Of a stretch of DNA of 64,000 nucleotides, positions 1 through 9,938 are shown piece by piece. The position numbers and the translations under genes are program-made. Origin of the DNA: Globodera rostochiensis (taxonomy: Eukaryota; Nematoda; Chromadorea; Rhabditida; Heteroderidae); contig JAEVLN010000010.1 in NCBI GenBank assembly GCA_018350325.1, forward strand, positions 558,001 to 622,000, in the 5' to 3' direction. The notes beneath the pieces are model-generated. The model had not been told where the DNA came from. It was given only the letters and a program-made list of their open reading frames with translations, and ran no database searches. Every line of letters starts with the position of its first letter. The first letter of the stretch is position 1.

Positions 1-30
1 ACACAGTGAAACTGTTTCAGCGTTGGCAGG

Positions 31-370
31 AAATGCCCGTAAAATTTGGTGTTATTATTATTATTGACTTACATAGAAAAACAACAACAAAACAGCTGAA
101 TTTGGTTGTCCTTCAACTTCCGTAAAAATAACTTTTTTAAAAAATGAATGTTTCGTATTTTTAGTGCAATTAGTCAAAAGATAGTGTTTTTCTGTTTTAA
201 TGTTGAGCCTCTGTTTTATGGCTAAAAAACTTAAAAAACAATTTTTGCTATTTTGGGTGTTTCGGAACTTGTGCATACGTTGCGTATAAATATTGACTAG
301 AAATATCAATTTATAAAAATTCTTTTGCACAAAAATTCCATACAGATTTCAGCTTTAATAGTATTTAAAA
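31..370. repeat. Partial local duplicates of flanking sequence
   Basis: Bases 31-135 resemble 1730-1830 (shared words around AATGCCCGTAAAATTTGG and GACTTACATAGAAAAA). Bases 240-370 resemble 3230-3316 joined to 3640-3660. The second match lacks the MITE present at 3317-3622, so this copy serves as an approximate empty site. No gene is seen in the first 500 bases. Confidence 0.6.
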
Positions 371-394
371 TGGAAAACCCCCCGAGGATGGAAG

Positions 395-500
395 AAATAG
401 TGCACCCGGAGAGTTGCCAGAGGAAAGAAGAAATAGCATTGACCCCCGGGGATGAAAGAAATAGTGCCCCGGGGGTTGTCAGAGAGAATTTCCCTTCCTC
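395..500 (+). repeat. CCCCGGGG-containing repeat upstream of SRP RNA copy 1
   Basis: One to two units of the roughly 60-bp sequence that is repeated several times at 5085-5335. Each unit has a palindromic CCCCCGGGG or CCCCGGGGG core followed by GTTGTCAGAGA. Here it ends about 25 bases before the TATA box of the SRP RNA gene. A regulatory role is inference from its constant position upstream of all three SRP RNA copies. Confidence 0.6.
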
Positions 501-521
501 TCCCCTTCCCTTCCATTGCTT

Positions 522-527
522 TATAAA
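522..527 (+). promoter_or_regulatory. TATA box of SRP RNA copy 1
   Basis: TATAAA lies 28 bases before the inferred RNA start at 550. The same spacing is seen at the other two SRP RNA copies, which fits an external Pol III promoter element. Confidence 0.6.
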
Positions 528-549
528 GGGAAATAAAATGCATCCAACC

Positions 550-808
550 GCCGGGGGTCGTGGCGGGCTCTTGTGACCCAGCGAGTTGGGGGCGAAGGCG
601 GACGGGGGGCGGGCGTGCGCCGACCGAGTGTCGTGACCAAGGGCCGCGTCGGCAGGGGCGGCCCGGGGGAGCCGGTGCCGTCCCGGGCGCACAATGCGGA
701 GAGCAACGGCTCAGGCCCGCAAGGGAGCAGGCAAAATCTCCCGCGCGGTCACAGTGGCTCCGATAGCACTCGCGAGCACGCCATCCAAACGCCCATCGCC
801 AAGCTTTT
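550..808 (+). ncRNA. SRP RNA (7SL), copy 1
   Basis: This is the RNA scaffold of the signal recognition particle, which directs secretory proteins to the ER. The GC-rich block matches 7SL landmarks in order. The Alu-domain start is GCCGGGGGTCGTGGCGGGC. Next comes CCCAGCGAGTTGGGGGC, then a block starting GCCGACCGAGTGTCGTGACC that corresponds to helix 6. Then comes the conserved helix 8 hairpin GGGAGCAGGCAAAATCTCCC with the SRP54-binding GGAGCAGG and AAAATCTCCC sides. Helix 5 strands pair (GGCGTGC near 620 with GCACGCC near 778; GGCG with CGCC near the ends). A T5 run at 805-809 fits a Pol III terminator, giving about 258 nt against about 300 in animals. It differs from copies 2 and 3 at only one or two positions. 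Protein readings of this block are artefacts. Confidence 0.88.
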
Positions 809-929
809 TGCCAAATTTTGTGTAGTTTTAATTACAAAATGTACTAAAAAAAAGTACGATTTCCGTTTATCTTTAACATTTAATTTATTTTTTTATAATA
901 AAGCTTGTCAACCTAAATTATGTGACTAT

Positions 930-1038
930 TAGAGACCGGCCAGAAGGTTCGGTCGGTACTTTTCGGCAAAGTACCGATGCCTGAGTACCGAAAAGTACCG
1001 AAAAATCCTCGGTACTTTACCGTACCGTCCGATCTCTA
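930..1038. mobile_element. hAT-type MITE with GTACCGAAAA words
   Basis: Termini TAGAGACCGG... and ...CCGATCTCTA are inverted. The element is bracketed by the exact 8-bp direct repeat GTGACTAT (922-929 and 1039-1046). The interior is made of repeated GGTACTTT/AGTACCGAAAA words. There is no coding capacity. The matching empty site is the duplicated sequence near 5970. Confidence 0.8.
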
Positions 1039-1046
1039 GTGACTAT

Positions 1047-1904
1047 ATACAAGAATTATACTTCCCCCCCCCCAGGGCTGTGTCGAAACTAAAAAGAAAG
1101 TCGAAATCGAAAATCAAAAGAAAAAAACGTCAAAAATCGAAATTTCGATACAACTTTGTTTGGCAAAATATAGATTTACATTTTCAATGAGGGGGCGGGG
1201 GGGGGGGCGCTACAAATGCAAATTTTAAATAAATGTCAACAAAGAGCGCGGCGTCTGGCGCGTAAAGATGCAAAAATTTCGCTGCCTCAGCTTCGTTTTA
1301 GAGGGATTATCATAAATTCACATTTCTGCCAAGTGACGCCGCTGTACTTGAGGATGGTCGGACATTGAATTAGACAAATTCCGGATGAAATTACAATTCA
1401 GTGAAAATTGGGATATTTATACGAATTGGCAAAGCAAATTAGGTATTTGAAAAAAAACCTTGTTTTCATAACGCAGAACGGTCGGATGTCGCAGGACAAA
1501 AGCATTAATGGACAAAATGCCTAATAAGCCAAAAGCGGTACTAATAGCTTTAAGCGGACAAATAACCAAAAAGCAATTTATCAGATTTTCTTGACACCAT
1601 TGAAAAACGGTTAATATTCTTTTGTTTAGTGCCTATTTTGAATTTTTTGGGATTTTTAGTGCCTACCTATATTAAACTTTTTGTGGATTTTTAGTGCCTA
1701 TTTTAAACTTTTTGGTATATTTGTGTCATAGAAATGCCCGTAAAATTTGGCGTTATTATTATAGACTTACATAGAAAAATAACAACGAAACAGATGATTT
1801 GGTTGGTTGTCCATTAACTTCCGAAAAAATAATTTGGAGGGGGGGGGGGAGACGTTTCCTTTGAAATTTGAATATTTCAAGGACATTCTTGAAAATACCT
1901 ATGT
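1047..1904. other. Intergenic, no gene seen
   Basis: C-rich and G-rich homopolymer runs at about 1066-1075 and 1191-1209 match similar runs at 6126 and 6255 in the second copy of this segment. Nothing coding is recognised. The rest is AT-rich sequence. Confidence 0.5.
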
Positions 1905-2159
1905 ACATTTTTAACTTTTAAGTATTTACTTGCCATTTAAGTACATAGACAAAGGCCTGCCTCAAATAGAAAATAACAATTTTAATTTCCCAAATCAACA
2001 AATTGTTAACATTAAAAAAGCTATTGTAATCGATCGAATAAACATCTTAAAGAACTCGTAGCTCCAAAGTGGCTGTCAATATCGGAGTTTGGACATTCAG
2101 AGAGTCTGCCAAAATAAAAAGTTTCTTTTTTTGCAACGCTAAAAGGGCGGCGGCACGTT

Positions 2160-3101
2160 TTATTTGGGCACATTCACCAATTCTGGCACATTCTTAAATT
2201 TTAATTTCCAATATCTAAGTGTTGGGATAGAAATTTTCAAATCAGCCGCAATGTCTCCGTCTTTAATCTTCGGATTTGTTAGCTTTATTTCATAATATTC
2301 TTTCATTTTTTCCTGTTTTTCTTCATTCGTATACTTTTTTATATTGTCCCCAAAAAACTGCTTTTTCCATTTAAAAATTGTTTTACGACTGGCACCAAGT
2401 TCCGTGGTAAGATCAGCACGAAATTGACTCCATTCATTGTGTGAATGTTTTTTTCCCTGCATAAATTTGTTTTTTAATGCAATATATTCGTTGACAATTT
2501 GACGTTTTCGTTCATTCGAATAGCGTTTGATTGAGCTGCTGGAAGCGATTTTGGACTGATCATTTTGAACCGAGTGCCAAATTTTATTAAGTCCAAACTG
2601 CTTCTTCCATTTAAAAATAGTTCCATTACTGACACCAAGTTCCTTGGTAAGGTTGACAGAAAATTGACTCCATTCATTTTGTGAATGCTTTTTTTCTTGC
2701 AAAAATTGGGTTTTCAATGAAATGTATTCTTGGATAATTTCACGTTTTCTGTCATCAGAATATCGTTTATTTTTTTGATCTTGTCGGGGATTCGAATCGA
2801 CCAGTTCAGCAGGGACTTGATTGGACTGAATATTGTCATTTTGATCAATTTCAGAGCGATCATTTCGGTCCCAAGACTTTTCTGATTCATTTTGTTTGTT
2901 CTGATCAGAATTTTGATGGCGATTGTCTGTAGACGAAGTGGGCTCTGATAATTTAGGCTTCTCCTCATGCCCCCAGCCTTCTCCGAATATTTCATCAAAA
3001 GTTTTACAAATTTTCATATTATTTCGTGGCGTATTGACCGATTCAATTGAATGTGTTGCATGGCATAACACCAAAATTAATAGCCAAAATTCCATTTTCA
3101 T
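2160..3101 (-). CDS. Secreted tandem-HTH protein, copy A (313 aa)
   Basis: Function unknown. A single exon starts with a clear signal peptide (MKMEFWLLILVLCHATHS, hydrophobic core 5-14). A polar, Asn/Gln/Ser/Glu-rich spacer follows to about residue 110. Three homeodomain-like helix-turn-helix units come next. Two are type A, beginning RYSDDRKREI and ending in a recognition-helix-like LGVSNGTIFKWKKQF or LGASRKTIFKWKKQF. The last is type B (YTNEEKQEKMKEYYEIK...DIAADLKIS...LRYWKLKF). Such units resemble transposase or Psq-type DNA-binding domains, yet no catalytic domain follows. An acceptor-like CTACAG lies about 25 bases before the ATG, compatible with trans-splicing. The copy at 59035-59943 is almost identical. 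A secreted DNA-binding effector is a reasonable hypothesis; a captured transposase domain is the alternative. Confidence 0.75.
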   Translation of the reverse strand: MKMEFWLLILVLCHATHSIESVNTPRNNMKICKTFDEIFGEGWGHEEKPKLSEPTSSTDNRHQNSDQNKQNESEKSWDRNDRSEIDQNDNIQSNQVPAELVDSNPRQDQKNKRYSDDRKREIIQEYISLKTQFLQEKKHSQNEWSQFSVNLTKELGVSNGTIFKWKKQFGLNKIWHSVQNDQSKIASSSSIKRYSNERKRQIVNEYIALKNKFMQGKKHSHNEWSQFRADLTTELGASRKTIFKWKKQFFGDNIKKYTNEEKQEKMKEYYEIKLTNPKIKDGDIAADLKISIPTLRYWKLKFKNVPELVNVPK

Positions 3102-3316
3102 AAATTATATAATTTAGAATGCTCTGTAGATAAAATAGATTTAATTTTAATAAAGATGCTTAAATATAATAAAAAGTAAAATACAATTAAAATGATTATA
3201 ACTCCAACATTTCTTGCTTATTAAAATATGTTTATGCATACGTTGCAATTTGGTGAATAAAATATTGAACTAGAAATATCAATAAAAATTCCTTTGCACA
3301 AACATTCCATACATAT

Positions 3317-3622
3317 CAGGGATGTGTATCGTATCGCATCGTATCGTATCCTATCGTATTTTGGCTAAAATTCACGCATATCGTAATTTTTGAGACCCCA
3401 GATTTGGGAGGGGGGGTCGGGTGGTGCCGATAGGCGCCGCCGGAGAAATTTCGAATTTTTCACTCAATTTGTTAACTCAGCAAAAAAATATTGTATCGTA
3501 ATCGTAAATATCGTAATTTTGGCATATCGTGTATCGTAAAAAAAATCCTATCGTAATTTGGTGTATCGTGAAATATAGTATATCGTGTATCGTATTTTGA
3601 GGAGACAATATCGACATCCCTG
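3317..3622. mobile_element. hAT-type MITE with TATCG words
   Basis: Ends CAGGGATGT... and ...ACATCCCTG are inverted, and the exact 8-bp duplication ATACATAT flanks it (3309-3316, 3623-3630). The interior is iterated TATCGTA/ATCGTAA words around a GC hairpin at about 3424-3447. The inverted-arm counterpart at 58266-58818 is longer (553 versus 306 bp), so the interior has expanded or shrunk since duplication. Confidence 0.85.
3424..3447. repeat. GGCGGTGCC hairpin repeat (dispersed family)
   Basis: A stem of type GGCGGYGCC / GGCRCCGCC with a 4-base loop, next to a word like AATTTGTTAAGAG. Similar hairpins occur near 21020, 23378, 28226, 39558, 45278, 58583 and 58706. Some variants show paired changes that keep the stem (for example GACG with CGTC near 45278). 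Confidence 0.6.
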
Positions 3623-3687
3623 ATACATATTACATATTTAATAGTATTTAAATCCAACACAAACATTAAAACAGAAATTCATTTTAT

Positions 3688-4597
3688 TTATTCCGACTTA
3701 GGCCTTTGAAATGCGACAGGGAGGAGGAACAAAAGTAACAAAAATGCGATAGCGCTCACTTGGCCAAAAATGAAAAGTAAAAAAATCATTTTAATATAAC
3801 TGTTATAATTAAAAGCCTCACGGCGCTTTCTTCTCTGCGCGAATTGTTTTGCTTTTCTGACATTTCCCGGGCATTTTTTAGAATTTTCTGATTTTTCGGT
3901 GCCAATCCGTCCGCCGTCGGCAACGATAAAACTCATTTTGTTGAGGAGCATTTTGATCAAATCGCTCGGCAAAACTTGTTCCTTAGAGCCCAGCAATTTC
4001 ACGAGGGCATTTTTCGCCTGTTCCTCGGGCAATTCGTTCAAAAATGCTTTGATCAAAGTGCCAAATTTGAAGAGTGCCACTTTTCTTTTGGCATTTTGTC
4101 CATTCGCCAAAGCATTTTGAATAATTTCCTTCTCGTCCAACTGAAGTTGACCCAAAATGCACTGACCGATTTGAATTAGTGATGATTTGTCGGCCAAAAT
4201 TGATGCAGATGATTTGTCATTTTGTTCAATTTTTTGACTGCAAATTTGCGCAACTTTTTGTTGGAGTTGAGAGATTTTTGTGGAACAGTCAATGCCCCCA
4301 TATTTGGATTTTATGTGAAATCCGCCGCCAACAATTTCACATCCGTTGATCAGTGCCCAATCGAACAGTGCCTTTTCCGTTGCTTTTCCGCTTTTTAAAA
4401 GTTCTAAAAAAATATATTTTAAATTTCAAATTTTTCACTCTCTGAGAAAGAAAAAGACCTTTGAATTCTGCAAAGACTTTGTCGTCACCAGCAGCAGAAA
4501 GCACAAAGTTTTCTCGGTTTTGCGAATTAATCTCAACTTTTGTTGCTTTACCGGACACAAATGCCAAACCAATGAATAACGTCGACAAAAAAAGCAT
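3688..4597 (-). CDS. Putative secreted or membrane protein, unknown family, copy A (284 aa)
   Basis: Two exons: 4597-4459 and 4403-3688, with a GT-AG intron of 55 bases; phases agree. The N-terminus MLFLSTLFIGLAFVSG is a signal peptide. The middle is helical and Lys/Gln/Leu-rich (segments around IGQCILGQLQLDEKE and ALVKLLGSKEQVLPSDL). A basic stretch QRRKRREAF follows, then a strongly hydrophobic C-terminus (about 254-278) that could anchor it. I recognise no known domain. It is transcribed in the same direction as the HTH gene just downstream, and the pair is conserved in the inverted arm. The paralogue at 57290-58200 has a GC donor in place of this GT donor. Confidence 0.65.
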
Positions 4598-5084
4598 TGC
4601 TTAAATTAATTCATATAAATTGAAAACAGAAATAAATACATATAACTTGAAGACCGATCGAGATTTCGATCATTTCGTCGATTGAGATTTCGATAAAGAA
4701 TCAGGCCGATCTTTAATTTAGATTTTGGAAAATGTTAAACAAAAATGTTTGCTTAATTTGAGATTTTTGATGACGCGTGAACTTTATGGTACGTGTAAAA
4801 TTAACTAGAGAAAAACAGCATTAAATCCGCATTAAATTTGATTTTTGTCTAATTCATTCCAGACAAATAAATCCATGCCATAATATTTAATACAAGAAAA
4901 TAATAATTATATAAAACATAAAATAAATAATAAAAATTGGGCCAATAAAAGAAAGAAATTCATTTAGAAAAATCCATAATATGTAATTTGTTGCTGATTT
5001 TCGCATTTTATTGACATAAAAAAATACAATTTTTATTTGATGTAATGTTTCAGCATTTAGTTTCATTCCTATGAGTCAGAGAAA

Positions 5085-5335
5085 AGAAGAAATAGCATTA
5101 GCCCCCGGGGATGGAAGAAAGAAATAATGCCCCCGGGGTTGTCAGAGAAAAGAAGAAATAGCATTGACCCCCGGGGATGAAAGAAATAGTACCCCTGGGG
5201 GTAGTCAGAGAAAAGAAGAAATAGCATTGGCCCCCGGGGATGGAAGAAAGAAATAATGCCCCCGGGGTTGTCAGAGAAAAAAGAAATAGCATTGACCCCC
5301 GGGGATGAAAGAAATAGTGCCCCGGGGGTTGTCAG
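5085..5335 (+). repeat. Tandem CCCCCGGGG repeats upstream of SRP RNA copy 2
   Basis: About four to five units of roughly 60 bp, each with GAAGAAATAGCATTG, a CCCCCGGGG palindrome, GAAAGAAATA and a second CCCCGGGG core. The array ends about 40 bases before the TATA box of SRP RNA copy 2. Copies 1 and 3 have only one or two units. Long reading frames across this array are artefacts. Confidence 0.75.
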
Positions 5336-5374
5336 AGATAATTTCCCTTCCTCTCCCCTTCCCTTCCATTGCTT

Positions 5375-5380
5375 TATAAA
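5375..5380 (+). promoter_or_regulatory. TATA box of SRP RNA copy 2
   Basis: TATAAA 28 bases before the inferred RNA start at 5403, identical in position to the other copies. Confidence 0.6.
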
Positions 5381-5402
5381 GGGAAATAAAATGCATCCAA
5401 CC

Positions 5403-5661
5403 GCCGGGGGTCGTGGCGGGCTCTTGTGACCCAGCGAGTTGGGGGCGAAGGCGGACGGGGGGCGGGCGTGCGCCGACCGAGTGTCGTGACCAAGGGCCGC
5501 GTCGGCAGGGGCGGCCCGGGGGAGCCGGGGCCGTCCCGGGCGCACAATGCGGAGAGCAACGGCTCAGGCCCGCAAGGGAGCAGGCAAAATCTCCCGCGCG
5601 GTCACAGTGGCTCCGATAGCACTCGCGAGCACGCCATCCAAACGCCCACCGCCAAGCTTTT
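5403..5661 (+). ncRNA. SRP RNA (7SL), copy 2
   Basis: Same structure as copy 1: Alu-domain start GCCGGGGG, helix 6 region beginning GCCGACCGAG, helix 8 hairpin GGGAGCAGGCAAAATCTCCC, pairing helix 5 strands, and a T5 terminator at 5658-5662. It differs from copy 1 at a G for T near 5528 and a C for T near 5649. The second change lies in the closing strand of helix 5. It sits at the end of arm A of the inverted duplication, pointing away from the protein genes of the arm. Confidence 0.88.
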
Positions 5662-5983
5662 TGCCAAAAATTGTAGTAATTTTCTGTTTTATTATTAATT
5701 TAATTTTTTTAAATGTATACAATTTATAATAATCTTAGTGTTTACTCTTTTTTTGCGAATACACTTTAACCGGTGCTTGTATCGGAAAGGTATTGATTCA
5801 AGTACAATCATGATGATTTTCAAATACATAAAAACCGGTTTTTGAACCGGTTCAACTAACTATGCTTTGTCTGTTCCGCCGCTCGACGAATCGAATTCTG
5901 TTTGTCTCATTTTGAACCAGCAGCTGTTAATATTTAATTTTTTTATAATAAAGCTTGTCAACCTAAATTATGTGACTATATAC

Positions 5984-6097
5984 TAGTGATGCACGAGAGT
6001 CTCGGTCTCGACTCGAGAAAAGTCTCGGGTTTTTTTGGGTCTCGGTCTCTGTATCGAGTCTCGAGTATCGGGAAATTTTGGGTCTCGTGCATCACTA
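5984..6097. mobile_element. hAT-type MITE with CTCGAGTCTCG words
   Basis: Inverted ends TAGTGATGCACGAGA / TCTCGTGCATCACTA and an exact 8-bp duplication CTATATAC (5976-5983, 6098-6105). The interior is built of GGTCTCG and CTCGAG words. It sits 4 bases away from the target used by a different MITE in the related segment at 930-1038. Confidence 0.9.
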
Positions 6098-6399
6098 CTA
6101 TATACATGAATTATGCTTCCCTTCCCCCCCCCCCCCTCCCCGATATGTCCAAAAAATGCTTTGCCTAAAAAGCGAAAATGGCAAAATATTTGATTTATTC
6201 TCAAAAGTCAAAATATTGTCTTACATCTTTCTTGTACTTTTCCGTTTTGGTTCGGGGGAGGGGGGGGGGGGGGGGCTACAAATGCAAATTTAAAAAATGT
6301 AAACAAAGAGCGCGGCGTCGTTTAGCGTGTAAAAGTGCAAAAATTTCGTTGCCTCAGCAGCTTCGTTGATTTCTTTAGTGAATAACATTTTTGGAAAAA

Positions 6400-7069
6400 A
6401 CTTAAGAATCTGACGTAACCGCTCAATGCTTTTTTCTGAAATTGTTCCGCGAAAATTTGTAATAGCCATTTTTTTACTAATTATTTCCTTAATTAGTCTT
6501 GTATTTTGTTCACAAATACGCAACAATTAAATAAGTCTTCATCAAATGATTCAATATGTTAAACCATTTGATTCCCCTCTATGATACAAAACGAATCTTT
6601 GAGAAGCTGTATTATCTCGTCTTGTATTTGTTGCCGCAGTTTAAAAATGGTATCATTCGTTTTGTCTCATTGAGGGGAATCGAATGGATTAACTTTTTAT
6701 AATAAAAATATTCAGGAACATCATCTGTTATGTACGTTTCTTCTTTATCTCCAAATTTATAAAAACGGGGGCTTTTTTTCTAATTTTTTTTAACAACCTT
6801 CAAAAAAATGTTTAAAAAAAAAGGTTTTAGAGCGCTCCGGTTTAAAAAAAAGAGTGAGTTAAATACAACAAAAACAAAGTGACGAAGCTCACCTCGAAAG
6901 AGAAGCTTCCGCGGCGCAGGAGTAACAAAAAAAAAAACAGAAAATTTAAAAAAGACAAAGTTTGACCCTCTCAAAAGTCTCTCTCATTTGTCAGTGAAAT
7001 CTGTGGAATATGTTGTCTATAAACAAAAAAGTGAAAAGGAAAAGCGGTTACGTCAATATTCTTAAGTTA
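6400..7069. mobile_element. Possible nested inverted-repeat elements
   Basis: AACTTAAGAAT...GACGTAACCGCT at about 6400-6424 is inverted at 7044-7069. Inside it a second pair (GTTAAACCATTTGATTCCCC near 6558 and GGGGAATCGAATGGATTAAC near 6673) forms a hairpin of about 140 bp. No coding region or clear target duplication was found, so this could be one decayed element with a smaller one inside. Confidence 0.4.
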
Positions 7070-7149
7070 CCCATTTTTGAAACGAACTTTTTGTGTTAAA
7101 AGCCAATGCTCCTTATTAAGCAGGGCAGTTCGGAGCGGCCGGCCCATAC

Positions 7150-7292
7150 CACAGGGATGGGCAAAATCGGAAAATAAAATCCGAATTCCGAAAAAGCAAA
7201 AATCCGAAACGATTTTAAAATCTAGAATTTGCGTAAATTCCGAAACTTTTTCGGAACCCGAAATTTCGGGTCCGAAATTTTGCCCATCCCTG
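7150..7292. mobile_element. hAT-type MITE with TCCGAAA words
   Basis: Ends CAGGGATGGGCAAAAT and ATTTTGCCCATCCCTG are perfectly inverted. The flanks GCCCATAC and GCCCACAC are a probable 8-bp duplication with one change. The interior is AATCCGAAA/CCGAAATT words. Confidence 0.75.
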
Positions 7293-7299
7293 GCCCACA

Positions 7300-9930
7300 C
7301 CGTCTTTTATGTCCCTTTTTTTTGCCATTCCATTCCCTTTTCCTATCCAAATTTCCCAGGATTTTCGCTAGAACATTGAAGAAAAAAGAAGTGAATGCGC
7401 GACGTACAATTAATTAATTTCCTTTTGGTTCAACATTTTGTTTTATTTAAATTTCATAAAATTTTGATCTAATACTTTTAAAATAACAAATCGAAGCGAA
7501 TTCTTTTTAATCGACGAAGAAACAAGAAAAGGAAATAGAAATAGTTTATGAATATTTAAATTCAGCCCTCCCCTCCCCCCTCCTCCATTTAAAACTCACA
7601 TTTATGCCAAAATAAATGTTTTCCCAAAAATTATTTTTGATTTAATTGACTTAATGCTTCTTATCACAAGGGCCAGATAAAATTCATTTAAAATAAAGAC
7701 ATAAATAGAAAATCTTTTAATCACTTCAGAAGCCCAACATTAATTATCTCACCAAAATTGGGTTATAAAATTATCAAATATTGTATAACTTTTTTGTTTG
7801 TTGCATCGGCGATTAATGAAAATGTGCGGCGGACGAGAGCGAGCGAGAGAGTGGGCGCGTTAGGGACAGCGGCAGAGAGGCGAGAGTAAAGAGAAAAAAC
7901 ATTTGTTTCCGCTTCCCTTTCTGTCGCTTTGAATGCACCCCATACGATTGATTCATTCACCAAAACTATTTAAGCTGATCAAACTGATCATCCAGCCGTA
8001 GACCTTTTTTTTTTTGTAATGGGCCTTTCTCCGAAGACCCTTTTCAACAATTTTTGGCAGGCTTAACCTTGTGTTAGGCCTTAAAGCACTGCTTCGATGC
8101 CTCGGGAATGGGCGGGAATCAATTTTGAAAAACTAAAAACAAAAACGCTTTTTTAACGGAAAAGGGAAAAACGACAGCGAAAAAAAGCGAAACTGAAAAT
8201 TTGTAGTGATTTAAAAATATGTTTTATTGAAATAAATTTTAAATGTTTGAAATATTAACTAAATAATTTTGAGATTGTCATTAAAATCTCGATCGTCCGG
8301 GCTCTAATATAATCATTTTGGAACGAAAGACCGGCCGAAGAGCAAAAAAGCTGGAACTAAATGCTAAAAATAGTAAATTTTGGTGGAGAAAAACAGTTTT
8401 CTTTCACTGTTTTTTTTCAAAAGATGTTTTAACCGCAAATGGAATAAAATTTTAATTGTTTATCAATTTGACCTTTCAAATGTTAAAATGTTGACAATAA
8501 ATGCCCAGTTTATTCGCATTTTTCTACAGAATTAATTGATGTTTCAAATTGTATGTATCTAAAACAATTACTAATCAGCAGAATAATATGTAAAGGAACA
8601 GAAAGAATGCCTTTCGCCAAAAAACATCCGCTACATTCCGCGCAGGCAATTAATTATTCTCTTGTGAAAGATTTAACAATGCCAGACAAATGGCACTTTT
8701 TTAAAACACTTTCCAGTGGTGTTCGGCACGGTACGGTATTACCACGGTATTTTTCGGTATTACCGATTCGGTATACCGACCGAAAAAACGTTTAGAGGAT
8801 TACGGTTTTTACCGAAATACCGATACTGACGAATAGGCAAAAACCCGCATTTGCCGAACCCTCCTTTTTCTGTGTTTTCCGTACTCATACGGCACATTTT
8901 GTCGGTCGGGCCTTTGTTGGTTGGACATTTTGTCCACGTACAAAGTAGAATAGGCCGAGGCCGGGACCGGGACTGGTACTGAAGTCTCCAATTTTGGGAC
9001 TGAATTTTTCCTTATAAAATCCCGGCTTTTTTCAAAATTGGCAATCTTTGTTTTTGATCATTAGCCCCGATTTTTTGACCAGGATTTGATTAATTTTGCC
9101 CCTTATAAAATCCCGATTTTTTCATTTTTTCAATCCCGGTCCCGGTTTTTACCAAAAATCCCGGTCCCGGCCTACTCTAATACAACGAGTGCTTGCCGCC
9201 ACCCCCACACCAATTAATTACCTATGCTGGTTTTTCGAGAATATTGTTAACTAACATAATGTGCTTCACTCATAAAGTCAATTAAAATTGAACAGAAAAA
9301 ATGGAAAAAAGAGAGGCGTTGTTTAAGTTAATGAGCAACTTTAACGTAGTCGTCGTCAACTGACGATGGCGTGCATTGGTTGACCGACCAACCGACCGAC
9401 CAACACGACAATTATCCAAAAGTCGAATTCATTTGCCAATAATTTGAAGAGAAAAAAGATTTTCCTTCTTCCAATTTTTCAATGGTTGTTAGGTAGAAAT
9501 GCAAAAAAAAATTTGGTTGCGCTGTTCAAATAGCACCGGAGTAGGGAAATTTCTGAAATTTTGTTAGTCCCAGAATCGCGATTCCCAAAATTTGGTGGAG
9601 TTTCTGAGAATTTTGAAAAAAAAATTATATTTGCATCAAAAATCTCGAATCTCGACTGTTCCGGGTCGAGTTTTTCGAGATCCGAGATTTTTTCGAGAAT
9701 CTCGTCTCGAGTCTCGCTCGAAGCTCAAGTCCGGTCTCTAGACACGACCACCAAAATTCGATGCCAATGACAAATTTTAAAATAACGAAAACAATTTTTC
9801 ATTTGAAATTTCTTGGTTTTTTAAATGCTCGGAAAATTTCGATTGCAAAATTTTGTATTTATTTATATTTTTGTAAAAAAAATTATTACCGTTTAATAAA
9901 GAGAGACACTCCATTTTTGACAACAAACAC
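7300..9930. other. Gene-poor stretch with MITE remnants
   Basis: No convincing gene. About 8715-8860 holds CGGTATACCG words between TTCGGCA-type ends. About 8947-9172 holds CCGGGACCGG / CCCGGTCCCGG words between TAGAATAGGCCG and CGGCCTACTCTA. About 9590-9740 holds CTCGAGA words ending AAGTCCGGTCTCTA, the same family as 22914-23020 in opposite orientation. A short minus-strand frame at 7763-7963 has no recognisable features. Confidence 0.5.
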
Positions 9931-9938
9931 CGTCGTCA

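Larger units (their letters stand above)
1905..5865 (+). repeat. Arm A of a large inverted duplication
   Basis: This segment recurs in reverse orientation at about 56255-60205. It contains in both places an HTH-repeat secreted gene, a two-exon gene of unknown function, a TATCG-word MITE and an SRP RNA gene. Outer edges were read from the matching words near CTATGTACATTTTTAACTT (1910) and AAATACATAAAAACCGG (5823). Divergence is low in genes and higher between them. Confidence 0.85.

Noticed and set aside
306..692. ORFs across the GC-rich SRP blocks (also at 5069-5698 and 56384-56995)
   Set aside because: The same block reads as structured SRP RNA with Pol III signals; ORFs on both strands are a result of high GC and few stops.
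550..808. rRNA fragment as explanation of the GC-rich block
   Set aside because: No rRNA landmark was found, while Alu-domain and helix 8 SRP motifs occur in the right order.
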